Origin: CAZJYI01 sp964550025 | GTDB taxonomy: Bacteria > Verrucomicrobiota > Kiritimatiellia > UBA8416 > CAYOBW01 | Direction of reading: 5' to 3' | Assembly (NCBI GenBank): GCA_964550025.1 | Contig: CAZJYI010000025.1 | Coordinates: 1-64,000 of the forward strand | DNA: 64,000 bases | Part shown: positions 22,901-29,189 of the stretch, in pieces | Position numbering within the stretch: position 1 is the stretch's first letter | Layout: every line of letters starts with the position of its first letter | The notes under the pieces: generated by a model | Seen by the model: the letters and a program-made list of their open reading frames with translations, nothing else | Told to the model about the DNA's origin: nothing | The model's database searches: none | Program-made: the position numbers and the translations under genes

Positions 22901-24692
22901 CACGGGACTCTCGCTCGGCCCCGACTACTACGGTACGTTTGTCGCCATAAACACGGTCACGAACATTGGCGCCGCCCCGAGCACGGGCCCGTTCCAGGTT
23001 CTCAGCGCACCGACGGTCGAGAACCTGGCGGCCACGGATGTGACCAGGAACTCGGCCACCTTCAACGGCGATCTTGTCCAGGGCGGCTCGGCCGACATCA
23101 CGGTCTACTGGGGACTCAGCGACGGCGGAACGAACAGCGGCAACTGGGACGACGAGCTCGCGTTGGGCACGCTCCTGCCGGAACCGTTCTCGCGGACGGC
23201 ATCCGTGCTGGCGGGCGGACAGTACTACTATCGTTGCTACGCGACCAATGCTCTCGGTTACGACTGGGCTGACACCACCGAGACGTTCCAGTCGACACCG
23301 GCCGGATTCGTGATCGCGGATGCATCGCTGACGGAGGGTGACACAGGACAGTCGAACATGGTGTTCAGTGTCACGCTTTCCGATGTCAGCGCCTCGAACG
23401 TCACCGTCAGCTTCGCGACCGGCAACGGATCGGCCACGGCGGGCGTTGACTACACGGGAACCAACGGAATGCTGAGCATCACGTCGGGGCAGGTCGCCGC
23501 CTCAGTGGCGGTACCCATCACCGGTGACAGGGAGGGTGAGTATCCCTCGGAGGACTTCCAGGTTGAGCTGAGCGGTCCGGTCAACGCGGTGTTGGATGAC
23601 GGGACCGCCATCGGCACGATCGTCGACGACGATTTCGACAGATCGCTGTCGGCGTGGAAAGCGAAGATGAAGATTACGTTTGACGGGTATACGGGCACGA
23701 ACACGCTGACCAACTTCCCGGCGCTGGTGGTCTTCAACGAGAGTATCCCGGAGTTCCTGTACGATGACTTCGCTTCACCCACGGGGGCGGACCTGAGATT
23801 CGCGGATGCCCTCGAGCAACAGGAGCTGAACTACGAGACGGAGAAATGGGATCCGGCAGGGAGCTCGTACACCTGGGTGCAGGTGCCCGAGCTCGTGGAT
23901 TCGAGCACCTACATCTGGGCCTACTGGGGCAACTCGAGAGCCACCAACACCCCCGCCTACACGACCAACGGCGCGACGTGGTCGGAGGGCTTCGGCGGCG
24001 TATGGCACATGGACGCAGTCGATCCGGAGGACGCAACGGCAAATGACAACGACGGAGCGGGAAGCAACACGCCCACGCTTGCGGACGGCGTCGCGGGCGA
24101 CGGTCTGGCGCTTCAAGACTTGAGCGCCACCGCCGGTGACGAGGACGACATCCGCGTCGACGATGACGACTCGATCGACCCGTTGAGTTTTACGGCCAGC
24201 ACCTGGATCCACACCAGTATGGCAGGGGGCTGGTACCGCAACATCATGGGGAGCTTTGGCGCGGGCGGCGGCCAGAACGGCGGGACCTTCTGGGGCCTCG
24301 GCTGGATGGCCGCCAACAACCTCGGCTTCGTCGTCCGCGTCGGCGGAGGCGGCAACACCACCCAGATCGGCGGCGGTGCGCTGAACGACGGCGCCTGGCA
24401 TCAGCTCGTGGGGGTGCGAAGCGGGTCGGACGTGAAACTGTACGTCGACGGGGCGCTCGCGAACACAGGCACGCGGGCCGGCGATCAACGCAACAGCGAA
24501 CAGCTCTGGTTCGGAAACCACGGGGGCTTCGGGAGCGGGATCAACGGCACGATCGACGAATCCCGAGTCTCCACCGTGGTACGGTCGGACGATTGGATCA
24601 TGGCCAGCTACTCGAACCAGGTGCCGGGGTCGGCGTTTGCAGAATACTCGCAGGTGAAAGTGGTGCGAGGAACACTGCTGATCCTCAGGTGA
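13923..24692 (+). CDS. Giant secreted modular protein, tandem paralogue, 3589 aa
   Basis: The start is chosen at an ATG with AAAGAGGTG 7 nt upstream. Residues 1 to about 27 are a signal peptide (ending near TGFVTA). Modules in order: Fn3-like (about 30-130); a fibrinogen-related-like domain (about 130-345, containing SWLLIGRGRQGWEFDTDGQG); two Fn3; LamG; a Calx-beta-like unit with nested PA14-like insert (about 800-1085); Fn3; Calx-beta (about 1187-1297); DUF2341 plus LamG (about 1298-1620); then pairs of Fn3 alternating with LamG domains (LamG at about 1837-2060, 2278-2498 and 2706-2920); Calx-beta (about 3127-3240); DUF2341 plus LamG; tail GTLLILR. From about residue 350 it follows the module order of the upstream protein closely, but has LamG where that protein has the three C1q-like units. 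It has no membrane anchor or catalytic signature. An extracellular adhesive or matrix role is inferred. Confidence 0.85.
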   Translation: MSMMKFPIRAAAVSLAIFAASTGFVTADSPPAVTNAPAIPAIGSATLGGVLTAGDSADISIYWGRSDGGTNATAWDSAVMLPGVTNGPFSSEVAAGYGVTYYFRCYATNAASNAWAAATDSFTTLEPVAGNVLTAAGQTFEAYFEDHDGQSWLLIGRGRQGWEFDTDGQGNVDDVSRNVGTPAAFTPACYSNAIVNDLMGQAGLTMSTLEMRLSRASDVDGTVEYQDVRWRDFGTHGTAGSAFTWDIENNDANRYNGITMEFKNAPAGLPGAAIATFTGGNTRDFIPHNDARRVFTWAWNGHASQKGFSYGTSVNAGINDPNAFLWENGTENHSIPYTEVYIPYDAPPSVAFAITNTAVSDVLETTATVNGSLMATGWVFEVTVYWGATDGEDVPGNWDNEMSLGSYTNYEGDLSHAVTGLTASSSYFYTFGVSNAVTNGWASPSRYFGTLGTPVVSNSAATDITQTSATLNGELVSGGTGEATIYWGLTDGGTAPGAWDHTNDVGAVIDTFSTTASLLAGGTYYYRCYVTNAIDDDWSDLAETFTSAVPEVSLDLTINIPDLGLDPTTPTSSVPGCVLWLAGDDIDGDGDTGNNPTNGASINVWSDKSGLGHDVSRTGQVDPSLNANGPNGRPVVAFDADRDYMSSTYNFDAHREYTVLSVARYTGGASARVISSASRNWLFGFHGNGVRKFHPQGWVFNGTGSDTDWHIHAGHVNDDPDPQGSFWIDGGLLIADDNGSGNGNHMIGQLGLGGYRDNNEESDCEIAEVLIYDRVLTPGELSTVGLYLDNKYGLNTAYAPVTETRGTITATATLSAPSVSNVTVNFAFAGSNPSGLLHKGFNDQNNDNYLDLNDNGGLMALSPYGTAVLTDGPGGRGLDFDSDADFTDAGVIGQNDYYANLFIGYFHPPVDGAYLFRNAGDDDRGGIWLDLDQDGVFESSTPGLGSNRGEQLSWEDGGAKEVELTGGERYMVAFTHREGTGGSRCDFRFRILYGPEMIIKPSDPAQAGLWSYVEAPGTYGSDYSASALSIEIPAGSISSNITITPIDDTEQEEDETSQVSIDSVVNAVIGSPDDGVFVISSDDPMVVNGRASNVADGTATIGGTLSMGDDASVKVHWGLTDGDTDPSQWDATSTVGYAAEDMPFSVDLTGLVAEQTYYYRCYATNDSNLGEDWADATASFMTEGPSVSIDDITVVEGNSGSTAAVFTVSLSAPSTAGVTADYATLDGSATVADGDYTAANGTVSIPAGQVSTQVTVMVTGDRRPEGISETFAIELSNAMGASLGDASGACVIEDDDLDVYLSGFAHRMPITFNGYTGSETLTNWPALLRVSEANIPGFSYASLASATGGDVRFTSADGTKLLNFEIEVWNPAGESAVWVQVPELASTNTRIWAYWGNPNETALPTYATDGSTWSEGYRLVQHMADVSGTTVADSSPDRRSSAIFGTGTWGATGNIASALQFTGNDNDRIELTAAGFVDLSGGEWSGSAWFQNLNGNSHDTLFRANAGNNHQVIIWSGSNDLGCYDGGFRDSGGDLDRGATGWHHIMAVGVGTVTKFYIDGVHVADAPTKSVSDIRSIGGHWGGGQKWSEYLDEVRIADVARSADWILASYANQAAGSTFITPGSIESKPTLNVANGATNIMTSSAYVTATLTSTGTAETAVWLHWGETDGGRTPTSWANTQPMGTVTQAPPVAYTTNLVDLTGGSMYYYAYSASNSEGVTWASTQFFTLGAPFVENTPATPAVGYATLNGNLLSTGGAPTTVFTYWGDTDGGTNAGAWGNAITNGVLPAGAFSADTTADLIYGRAYYYRSMATNANGAAWAASSTGFMTDREMFPLAVPVTNGLDLWLDGSDLDGGGDEATGDPSVGANITAWVDKSGEAPSRDATDLQSDPAVADGPNGSRVVRFDTDDRMATTHSFITPEYTIFGVSRYAGAARNRVLSSRDTNWLFGHHGGMDETFYANGWVHNTGNNNTDWHIYTAHINSEVDPKASFWKDGTLLTSNNAGSHNSNYKPQKLQLNGYNGNTQLSDSEIAEVIIYSRVLTSTEIEEVGAYLEYKYALGTVYDPDLYTPPSPFSLANELPSDVTTTSATLNATLSIPSADYDVWVRWGETDGGGDIGQWASSAFVGSFTDTTTSVSHAVANGLVPGGAYYYTFHMTNAVHEMWAKPSARLEMPGLPVISDGRVTAVAAPTAILGGRFLTHTRGDVTLCWGLTDGGTNSVNDWDHSISIGTQTEADFSGVVTPVYYGQTYAFRCYATNAYGDDWSETATMFSVDLAPPGIPLEGLLGMWTFDDGTSKDVSGNGRHGMDNGAVYGGDVAPGGSGQSIDLNGDKYVLVDTGGNQDVFDVDTITVSCWVKEWPDHNGEPYVSKRGESSQGWQLRRYSNSGTDVCLTLRGPSGNNDLPNAPTTVNADGLWHHLVGTYDGSMSRVYVNNVQIAALAKSGPIADTGSLLVFGARDNSGGGVPNIGNMSNTKLDDVVIYDRALTAGEIGELYARHTAVPIINDPPTDMTLSSMQANATVSLAGGVYDLWVYWGPTDGADSSAAWATNAFLGTVTGQVGSVSHVASIAAGTTNYYAFRATNIYADIWGTPSMVVDPVAAPAINNDAGAVADVGSATLQGELTAGGYADISVYWGRSDGDTNATAWDSVVALADTPEGAFDTDVAAGYGVTYYYRCYATNASGDAWASATASFTTLEPPPPEQVPVTNGLIAEYKFEDNAEDTSGNNAHAALVGAASYIDGRVGRGIKLNASGSGDFVDIPALNGGAESQGITYGMWVKLNAAGANMDVLMNHDGWSAGLIHFSLADNTGLVRSDLNTQGNKTAGTAHKLSQTEWRYMFYVNNNIEHTVDYWMDSDLDGVLNNNGRWVAQADRTVVNNVGRQIGAWNNGRWLKADVDEVVIFNRGITQAEAQEVYDFYLNPPLPLGITNSPVSNVSTGSVTMNGMLSADGWTFDIYACWGTNDAGTVTGNWDSCVMIGSVTNHTGPIGYNVTGLSLGPDYYGTFVAINTVTNIGAAPSTGPFQVLSAPTVENLAATDVTRNSATFNGDLVQGGSADITVYWGLSDGGTNSGNWDDELALGTLLPEPFSRTASVLAGGQYYYRCYATNALGYDWADTTETFQSTPAGFVIADASLTEGDTGQSNMVFSVTLSDVSASNVTVSFATGNGSATAGVDYTGTNGMLSITSGQVAASVAVPITGDREGEYPSEDFQVELSGPVNAVLDDGTAIGTIVDDDFDRSLSAWKAKMKITFDGYTGTNTLTNFPALVVFNESIPEFLYDDFASPTGADLRFADALEQQELNYETEKWDPAGSSYTWVQVPELVDSSTYIWAYWGNSRATNTPAYTTNGATWSEGFGGVWHMDAVDPEDATANDNDGAGSNTPTLADGVAGDGLALQDLSATAGDEDDIRVDDDDSIDPLSFTASTWIHTSMAGGWYRNIMGSFGAGGGQNGGTFWGLGWMAANNLGFVVRVGGGGNTTQIGGGALNDGAWHQLVGVRSGSDVKLYVDGALANTGTRAGDQRNSEQLWFGNHGGFGSGINGTIDESRVSTVVRSDDWIMASYSNQVPGSAFAEYSQVKVVRGTLLILR

Positions 24693-24731
24693 CACCGTCT
24701 GTTCTGCGGGAAAGACGGAGAGGGAGATACG

Positions 24732-24785
24732 CGTGTACGAGTACGGGTGGAGTGGGGTCGCTCCGAAGGCACGTACTCGTACACG
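24732..24785. repeat. Perfect 14-bp inverted repeat built from CGTACN hexamers
   Basis: CGTGTACGAGTACG (24732-24745) pairs perfectly with 24772-24785 across 26 nt. Each arm is a degenerate 6-bp tandem repeat (CGTACT CGTACA CGTACT CCTACA on the right side). It lies between the convergent 3' ends of the exoprotein gene (24692) and the GH4-like gene (24961). It could be a bidirectional terminator or a dispersed repeat. The rest of 24693-24960 shows nothing else. Confidence 0.6.
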
Positions 24786-24960
24786 TACTCCTACACTCCG
24801 ATCTCTCGAGATCCGTTCCGCGCAAGAGCGTACAGAAAGAACGATCTGCGGGAGACAGGCCCAGAGGTCTCTTACTCCCTCGTCACGGTCCCCCCTCCAC
24901 TCACATACGCGGATCGGATATCCGCGCTACGGGCGGGCGCCTGTCCGCAACGGAACGGGG

Positions 24961-26343
24961 CTAGAACCACCCCCCCGGCAGCACGTCCTCCTCGGCCGCC
25001 AGCAGCTCGTTCATCAGGCGTTCGATATCGCCGAGGCTTTGCGTCAGCGGGTCGCAGGCAAACGCGCGGAGCAGATCGCCGCGGTCCAGGCTGACCGCGG
25101 CCCGGGCGGTCAACTCGTGTGTATCGAGCACCTGCTGCCAGAGCCCGCGCAGGCCTACCGGCGCCGGACCGACCTCGCGCGGCGTGACGGCATCCATCGA
25201 ACTGTCGCACAGGACCTCGAGAAACGCGTCGGCCGGCATGTTCGGTACGCTCGAACCATTGGCGGTATTGATGAAGAACGCCTTTCCGAGCCCGCGCCAC
25301 ATGTTCTCGATGATGTCCGTGGCATGGTCCGCGCTGGTTCTCTCGAAGAACGTGTCCATCGACGCGAGGCCGCTATTGTACGTATCGACCTCGTTCCACA
25401 TCTCCCAGTGTCGTTCATAGCGCGGGATGTGATCCCAAAGCGAGACCGGCGGGATTCGGTCCTCGCCAGTGCCCACGCCCTGCCAATAGCGGACGTATTC
25501 CTTGGTGTGGCCTGTACAGGTCGGGATCGTGCCAAAGGCCTCATACAGCGCATAGGTGATGCCGCTGTTGAATCGCGCCTTGGACCCCCGGTCGGAGCCA
25601 TCCGTTTCGGTGGCGGCCTGTTCGCGCAGGGTCTCGGCAATACGAGGAGTCATGTCCTCACCCTTGTAATCCGCCTTCAGGAGCCAGGTGAAGTGGTTGG
25701 GACCCGCGATCCTGAAATCGAAAGCGGCGTCCTGCTCGGGCGTGAGCGTTTCGCCTTCACCAATGATGCCGGCCCGCCGCGCGTAGTTGTTCTTCACATG
25801 CGGCATGTGCAGGCCATCGCAGAGGGCAAACGTCTTCAGTTCGGGTGCGAAGATGCGCAGCCCTATCCCGTTGGCGGCGGTCGGATTGATGTAGTTGATC
25901 ACCCAGGCGTCCGGGCACAGCTCCCTGACGTCGCGGCAGCAGGCGAGAATCTGCGGGAACTCGCGCAGAGTCCGCATGATGCCGCCCGGCCCGATCGTGT
26001 CGCCACTGCACATGCGGATCCCGTACCTGGCGGACAACTCGCAGTCCAGGGCGCGATACTTGACGGACTTCCGCGCGAAAGACAGGACAACGAAGTCGGC
26101 ATCGGCGAGCACGTCACGCCGATCAGTAGACGACTCGAGCGCCAAGTTCACGCTGCTGTGCTCGATCGCCTTGCGCGCCAGCGTCGTCATGCGGGCAAGG
26201 TGGGCCGGCTCGGTGTCAACGAGAGCCAGTGTGCCGCCGTTCAAATGCTCGCTGGTGACCATTTGCCAGATCGCCTGCCGCCCGAAAAACAGGCTCCCCG
26301 CCCCGATGACCACCACCTTGGGATGCTGCACGTCTGTTTCCAC
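24961..26343 (-). CDS. Family GH4-type NAD-dependent glycosidase (alpha-galactosidase/alpha-glucuronidase-like)
   Basis: The protein is about 460 residues and belongs to the glycoside hydrolase family 4 group, which cleaves glycosides by NAD-assisted oxidation at C3 with a divalent metal. Visible features (numbered from the GTG at 26343): Rossmann loop VVVIGAGS at 10-17; SGDTIGPGG about 113-121; NYINP 150-154; Cys175 in ALCDG with nearby His179; Asn216-His217; and His279, likely metal and substrate ligands. The GTG shares one base with the stop of the upstream gene (TAGTG) and has GGGGA just upstream. A GTG at 26355 is possible but lacks a ribosome-binding site. It follows the epimerase gene in a two-gene operon, so the two probably handle the same imported sugar. 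Substrate is unknown; GH4 members act on alpha- or beta-linked hexoses or uronides. Confidence 0.82.
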   Translation of the reverse strand: METDVQHPKVVVIGAGSLFFGRQAIWQMVTSEHLNGGTLALVDTEPAHLARMTTLARKAIEHSSVNLALESSTDRRDVLADADFVVLSFARKSVKYRALDCELSARYGIRMCSGDTIGPGGIMRTLREFPQILACCRDVRELCPDAWVINYINPTAANGIGLRIFAPELKTFALCDGLHMPHVKNNYARRAGIIGEGETLTPEQDAAFDFRIAGPNHFTWLLKADYKGEDMTPRIAETLREQAATETDGSDRGSKARFNSGITYALYEAFGTIPTCTGHTKEYVRYWQGVGTGEDRIPPVSLWDHIPRYERHWEMWNEVDTYNSGLASMDTFFERTSADHATDIIENMWRGLGKAFFINTANGSSVPNMPADAFLEVLCDSSMDAVTPREVGPAPVGLRGLWQQVLDTHELTARAAVSLDRGDLLRAFACDPLTQSLGDIERLMNELLAAEEDVLPGGWF

Positions 26344-27185
26344 TATGCTCCCCACTCGACGAGGCGTTGCGCGGAGAGCTTCACGCTGTCGGGACCGGCG
26401 ACTTCGAGGGTGGTCGCTCCATCAAATCCGGCGTCTTTCAGCGCGGCGACGATTCCCTGGATGTCGATCACGCCGTCACCCAGGGGAATGACCGCCATGC
26501 CGCAACCGTACATCTCGCCGCGTTTCTCTTCCATGTCGGCGGCCATGTCTTTCCAGTGGACGTGCTTGATGCGCTCGGGCATGGCCCTGATGTAGTCCAG
26601 GGGCTCGGCGCCCCCCAACCAGCTATTGCCGGTATCCAGGCAGATGCCCACGTTCTTCTCGTGACCCAGCTTGTCCAGGACTTCGCCCATCGTCTCAACG
26701 TTGTCCGTGATCTCGCCGTGCGTTTCGAGAAGAAGCTCCACGCCCAGCTCTTCCGCCCATAGCACGGGGGTATGGAGCTTCTCGCAGATCGAGAAGATCT
26801 TCTCACTCTTGGACAGCGTCTCGCCGAACTCGGTCTTCGGATCACCGTCGGTGGTGATGACGTGCTTGATCCCAAGGAAGCTGGCCAGTTTGATGGCCTT
26901 GATGATCTCGGTAGTCCCGTACACGTCGGGACTTGCCGGATCCAGCAGGTTGGCGTGCGCACAGAAGGCGGTGAGCTCCACGCCCGCGGCCGCGGCCATG
27001 TCCCTGAGTTTCGAAGGGTGCGCATCCAGGCTTGCCGAAGCCGCAAACCCGTACTCGGCTCCGAGCATGCCGCCGTTGTGATTGTCCGTCACATCCGCGT
27101 ACTTGATGCCCATCTCCGCAATCGCTTCGAATTGCCGCGCCATCGGCGTGAACGGCTCTACCAGTGCGAAACATCCAATCTTCAT
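26343..27185 (-). CDS. Sugar phosphate isomerase/epimerase (xylose isomerase-like TIM barrel)
   Basis: The 280-residue protein starts MKIGCFAL. The ATG at 27185 is preceded by a strong AGGAGG, so the in-frame extension to 27245 is rejected. It has the AP-endonuclease-2/xylose-isomerase-like barrel. Probable metal ligands are Glu154 (LLLETHGE), Asp184 (ICLDTGNSW), His210 (KHVHWKD) and Glu251 (TTLEVAG). Such proteins isomerise or epimerise free or phosphorylated sugars and inositols, or act as 3-keto-sugar hydratases/isomerases. The last idea is attractive beside a GH4 enzyme, whose chemistry passes through a 3-keto sugar. The gene overlaps the next one by one base, implying translational coupling. 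The exact reaction cannot be read from the sequence. Confidence 0.8.
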   Translation of the reverse strand: MKIGCFALVEPFTPMARQFEAIAEMGIKYADVTDNHNGGMLGAEYGFAASASLDAHPSKLRDMAAAAGVELTAFCAHANLLDPASPDVYGTTEIIKAIKLASFLGIKHVITTDGDPKTEFGETLSKSEKIFSICEKLHTPVLWAEELGVELLLETHGEITDNVETMGEVLDKLGHEKNVGICLDTGNSWLGGAEPLDYIRAMPERIKHVHWKDMAADMEEKRGEMYGCGMAVIPLGDGVIDIQGIVAALKDAGFDGATTLEVAGPDSVKLSAQRLVEWGA

Positions 27186-27274
27186 CTGCGTCCTCCTTTG
27201 TATGGGACCTCGATTCCGCGCCGGATAGCTACCACGGCTACCCACGCACGTCGCTCATCAGCCATCAGCGATGC

Positions 27275-27302
27275 ATTGTCAGCATTTCGCGGCATTTTTC
27301 AA
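27275..27302 (-). promoter_or_regulatory. Possible promoter of the epimerase-GH4 operon
   Basis: On the minus strand TTGAAA (27302-27297) is followed after 16 nt by GACAAT (27280-27275), about 90 nt upstream of the epimerase start. The -10 box is poor, so this is only a candidate. Confidence 0.3.
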
Positions 27303-27343
27303 GAAGCAACACAATTGCACCGGCAACTCTCCTTGCGGCCGGG

Positions 27344-27466
27344 AAGTTCCCTCCCTCGCACCATGGGGACGCTCTGACGAGCACACTACGAACGAGGAAG
27401 CCCCGCATTTGTGTTTGTAGTGCGCCCGTGAGGGCGTCCCCCTCGGCCAACGGCAGGCTATAATGA
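27344..27466. repeat. MITE-like palindromic repeat, copy 1
   Basis: This copy is roughly 90% identical to 52505-52625. The core is a 25-bp imperfect inverted repeat (27365-27389 with 27417-27441; arm starts GGGGACGC, ends ACTAC) around a loop containing CATTTGTGTTT. The outer arms seen in copy 2 are not preserved here. Its right edge carries TATAAT (27459-27464) upstream of manA, but no matching -35 box is seen. Together with copy 2 it fills most of the 344-bp gap between the sugar operon and manA. Confidence 0.7.
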
Positions 27467-27529
27467 GCACTGCCGATCATCTCCGCTTTTCCCTTGTCGG
27501 CAGCGAAGCTGGAGGCGTACCGTACCGGC

Positions 27530-28525
27530 ATGGACTACGATCTCTATCCCCTGCTACTGACGCCGGTGTACAAGGACTACATCTGGGGCGGAACACGCAT
27601 CCCGGAACGGTACGGGCGCGACGTCACCCTCGACATCTGCGCCGAGTCCTGGGAGGTGGCCGACCGCCCCGAGGGCATGAGCGTCGTGGCCAACGGTTCG
27701 CTGAGCGGCACGCTCTTGAGCGAGCTCGTTGCGGCCATGGGAAACACCCTCATAGGAACTGCCGCGCCACCCGGGCCCTTCCCCCTGCTCATCAAGATTA
27801 TTGACGCGCGCCAGACATTGAGCGTCCAGGTGCATCCCAACGATGGGAACGCGGCCGCGTGTGGAGGCGAGGCAAAGACCGAGATGTGGTACGTCTTGGA
27901 TGCCGCTCCCGGCGCGAAGATCTTCGCCGGGATCCGGGAGGGTGTCGATGAAGAACAGCTTCTGGCCGCTATCGATGGACAGGAGCTCGAGAATATTCTG
28001 CCGGCCATTCCCGCTGTCCCGGGCGAGGCGGTGTTCATTCCGGGTGGCACGCTGCACGCCATCGGCGCCGGCTGCCTGCTGCTCGAAATTCAGCAGAACT
28101 CCAACACGACCTACCGCGTGTACGACTGGGGACGCGTCGGACACGACGGCAAACCGCGCGAGCTGCACGTGGAGAAAGCGCTGCAGGTAATCGACTGGAA
28201 CGGTCCACCTCCCCTGCCGATCGCTCCGCGCCAGGCGGGTGCGCCTGCGACCGGCCCGGTGCACGATGTGGTCCGCTCACCGCTCTTCCACGTCGACAGA
28301 CTCAGCGTCACGTCAGCCGGGAGAATCGATCAAGACGGGACGAGTTTCACCTCGCTGTTCCTCGAAAGCGGTGAGCTGCAGGTGTGCGGGGGAGGCGTCA
28401 CGGAGACGCTGAGGGCCGGGACGTCGTGCCTGATTCCCGCCGCCCTGCCGTCCTACGAGCTCACCCCCCTCGAACCGTCGGTCGCGATCCGGATGCGGCT
28501 TGGGGGCGGGGGGAGGAGTCGGTAG
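27530..28525 (+). CDS. manA: Mannose-6-phosphate isomerase (type I, cupin)
   Basis: The 331-residue protein interconverts mannose 6-phosphate and fructose 6-phosphate in the cytoplasm and links mannose or GDP-mannose metabolism to glycolysis. The N-terminus DLYPLLLTPVYKDYIWGG is typical of the short Bacillus-like ManA group. Zinc ligands are visible as Gln100 and His102 (SVQVHPND), Glu118 (KTEMWYV) and His176 (IPGGTLHAIGAG). Arg196 lies in TYRVYDWGR. The ATG at 27530 is chosen because family homology starts there. A TTG at 27494 would add 12 residues, and the GGAGG at 27511 sits rather far (14 nt) from the ATG. It stands alone and converges on the FmdB-type gene. Confidence 0.88.
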   Translation: MDYDLYPLLLTPVYKDYIWGGTRIPERYGRDVTLDICAESWEVADRPEGMSVVANGSLSGTLLSELVAAMGNTLIGTAAPPGPFPLLIKIIDARQTLSVQVHPNDGNAAACGGEAKTEMWYVLDAAPGAKIFAGIREGVDEEQLLAAIDGQELENILPAIPAVPGEAVFIPGGTLHAIGAGCLLLEIQQNSNTTYRVYDWGRVGHDGKPRELHVEKALQVIDWNGPPPLPIAPRQAGAPATGPVHDVVRSPLFHVDRLSVTSAGRIDQDGTSFTSLFLESGELQVCGGGVTETLRAGTSCLIPAALPSYELTPLEPSVAIRMRLGGGGRSR

Positions 28526-28688
28526 CTGGTTACCGATCGCGGCGGAGCGACCACTGGGACGATTGGTGAGGGAGAGGAGTGCGATTACGATCGGGGAAGA
28601 AAATAGTGGGGGCTGGTTCCCACACTCACTCGACATGCCTGCTCGATCTCACCCTCCCCCAGCCACCCGCCACTCGCCACTCCCCTCC

Positions 28689-29189
28689 TCACATCTCATA
28701 CAGCGTCTTGTCCCGCCTGGGTTCGCCGCGAGGACGTTTCGCGCTCTCCCCGCCCGCGCTGCCATGTTCGGGGAAGACGAACGGGTCCTCGCTGTCCATG
28801 GCCTCGCCGAGTTCGGCTTCCACGGCTTCCGGATCCTCGCCGGCCTCCATGCGCTCGAGTGCCTCTTCCATGGTGCCGCCGAGCTCGAGCCCCGTCATCT
28901 TGGAGAACTTCCGCATGAGCTCGGCCGCCTGCCTGGGATCGTCCTCGTTCATACGTTCCACATCCCCGGCCAGTGATTCCATGGCGCGCTCCATGCGCGA
29001 CTCGTCGATGGGCAGGTCCATGTCGTCGCCCTCTTCCCCGCCGCCGCCCCCCATCGAAAACAGCGACACCTGCCTCGCCAGCCTGCGCTTGCATTTCGGG
29101 CAGGGAGGGCACTTCGTCGTATTGACGGTGCGGGAAAGGAAATTGAACACGGTGTGGCAATGTCTGCAGTAGAACTCGTAGATCGGCAT
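28689..29189 (-). CDS. FmdB-type zinc-ribbon protein
   Basis: The 166-residue protein opens with the FmdB/regulatory zinc-ribbon signature MPIYEFYC. Cysteine pairs at 8/11 and 30/33 form the ribbon. After it come a Gly-rich linker (GGGGGEEGDD), an acidic helical part (about 55-135, many Glu/Asp/Met) and a basic tail. Members of this family are small and of unclear function; this one is about twice the usual length because of the acidic region. Its ATG overlaps the murG stop (TAATG), so it is translated with murG. Whether it regulates envelope genes or is a protein-quality or metal-binding factor is unknown. Confidence 0.75.
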   Translation of the reverse strand: MPIYEFYCRHCHTVFNFLSRTVNTTKCPPCPKCKRRLARQVSLFSMGGGGGEEGDDMDLPIDESRMERAMESLAGDVERMNEDDPRQAAELMRKFSKMTGLELGGTMEEALERMEAGEDPEAVEAELGEAMDSEDPFVFPEHGSAGGESAKRPRGEPRRDKTLYEM

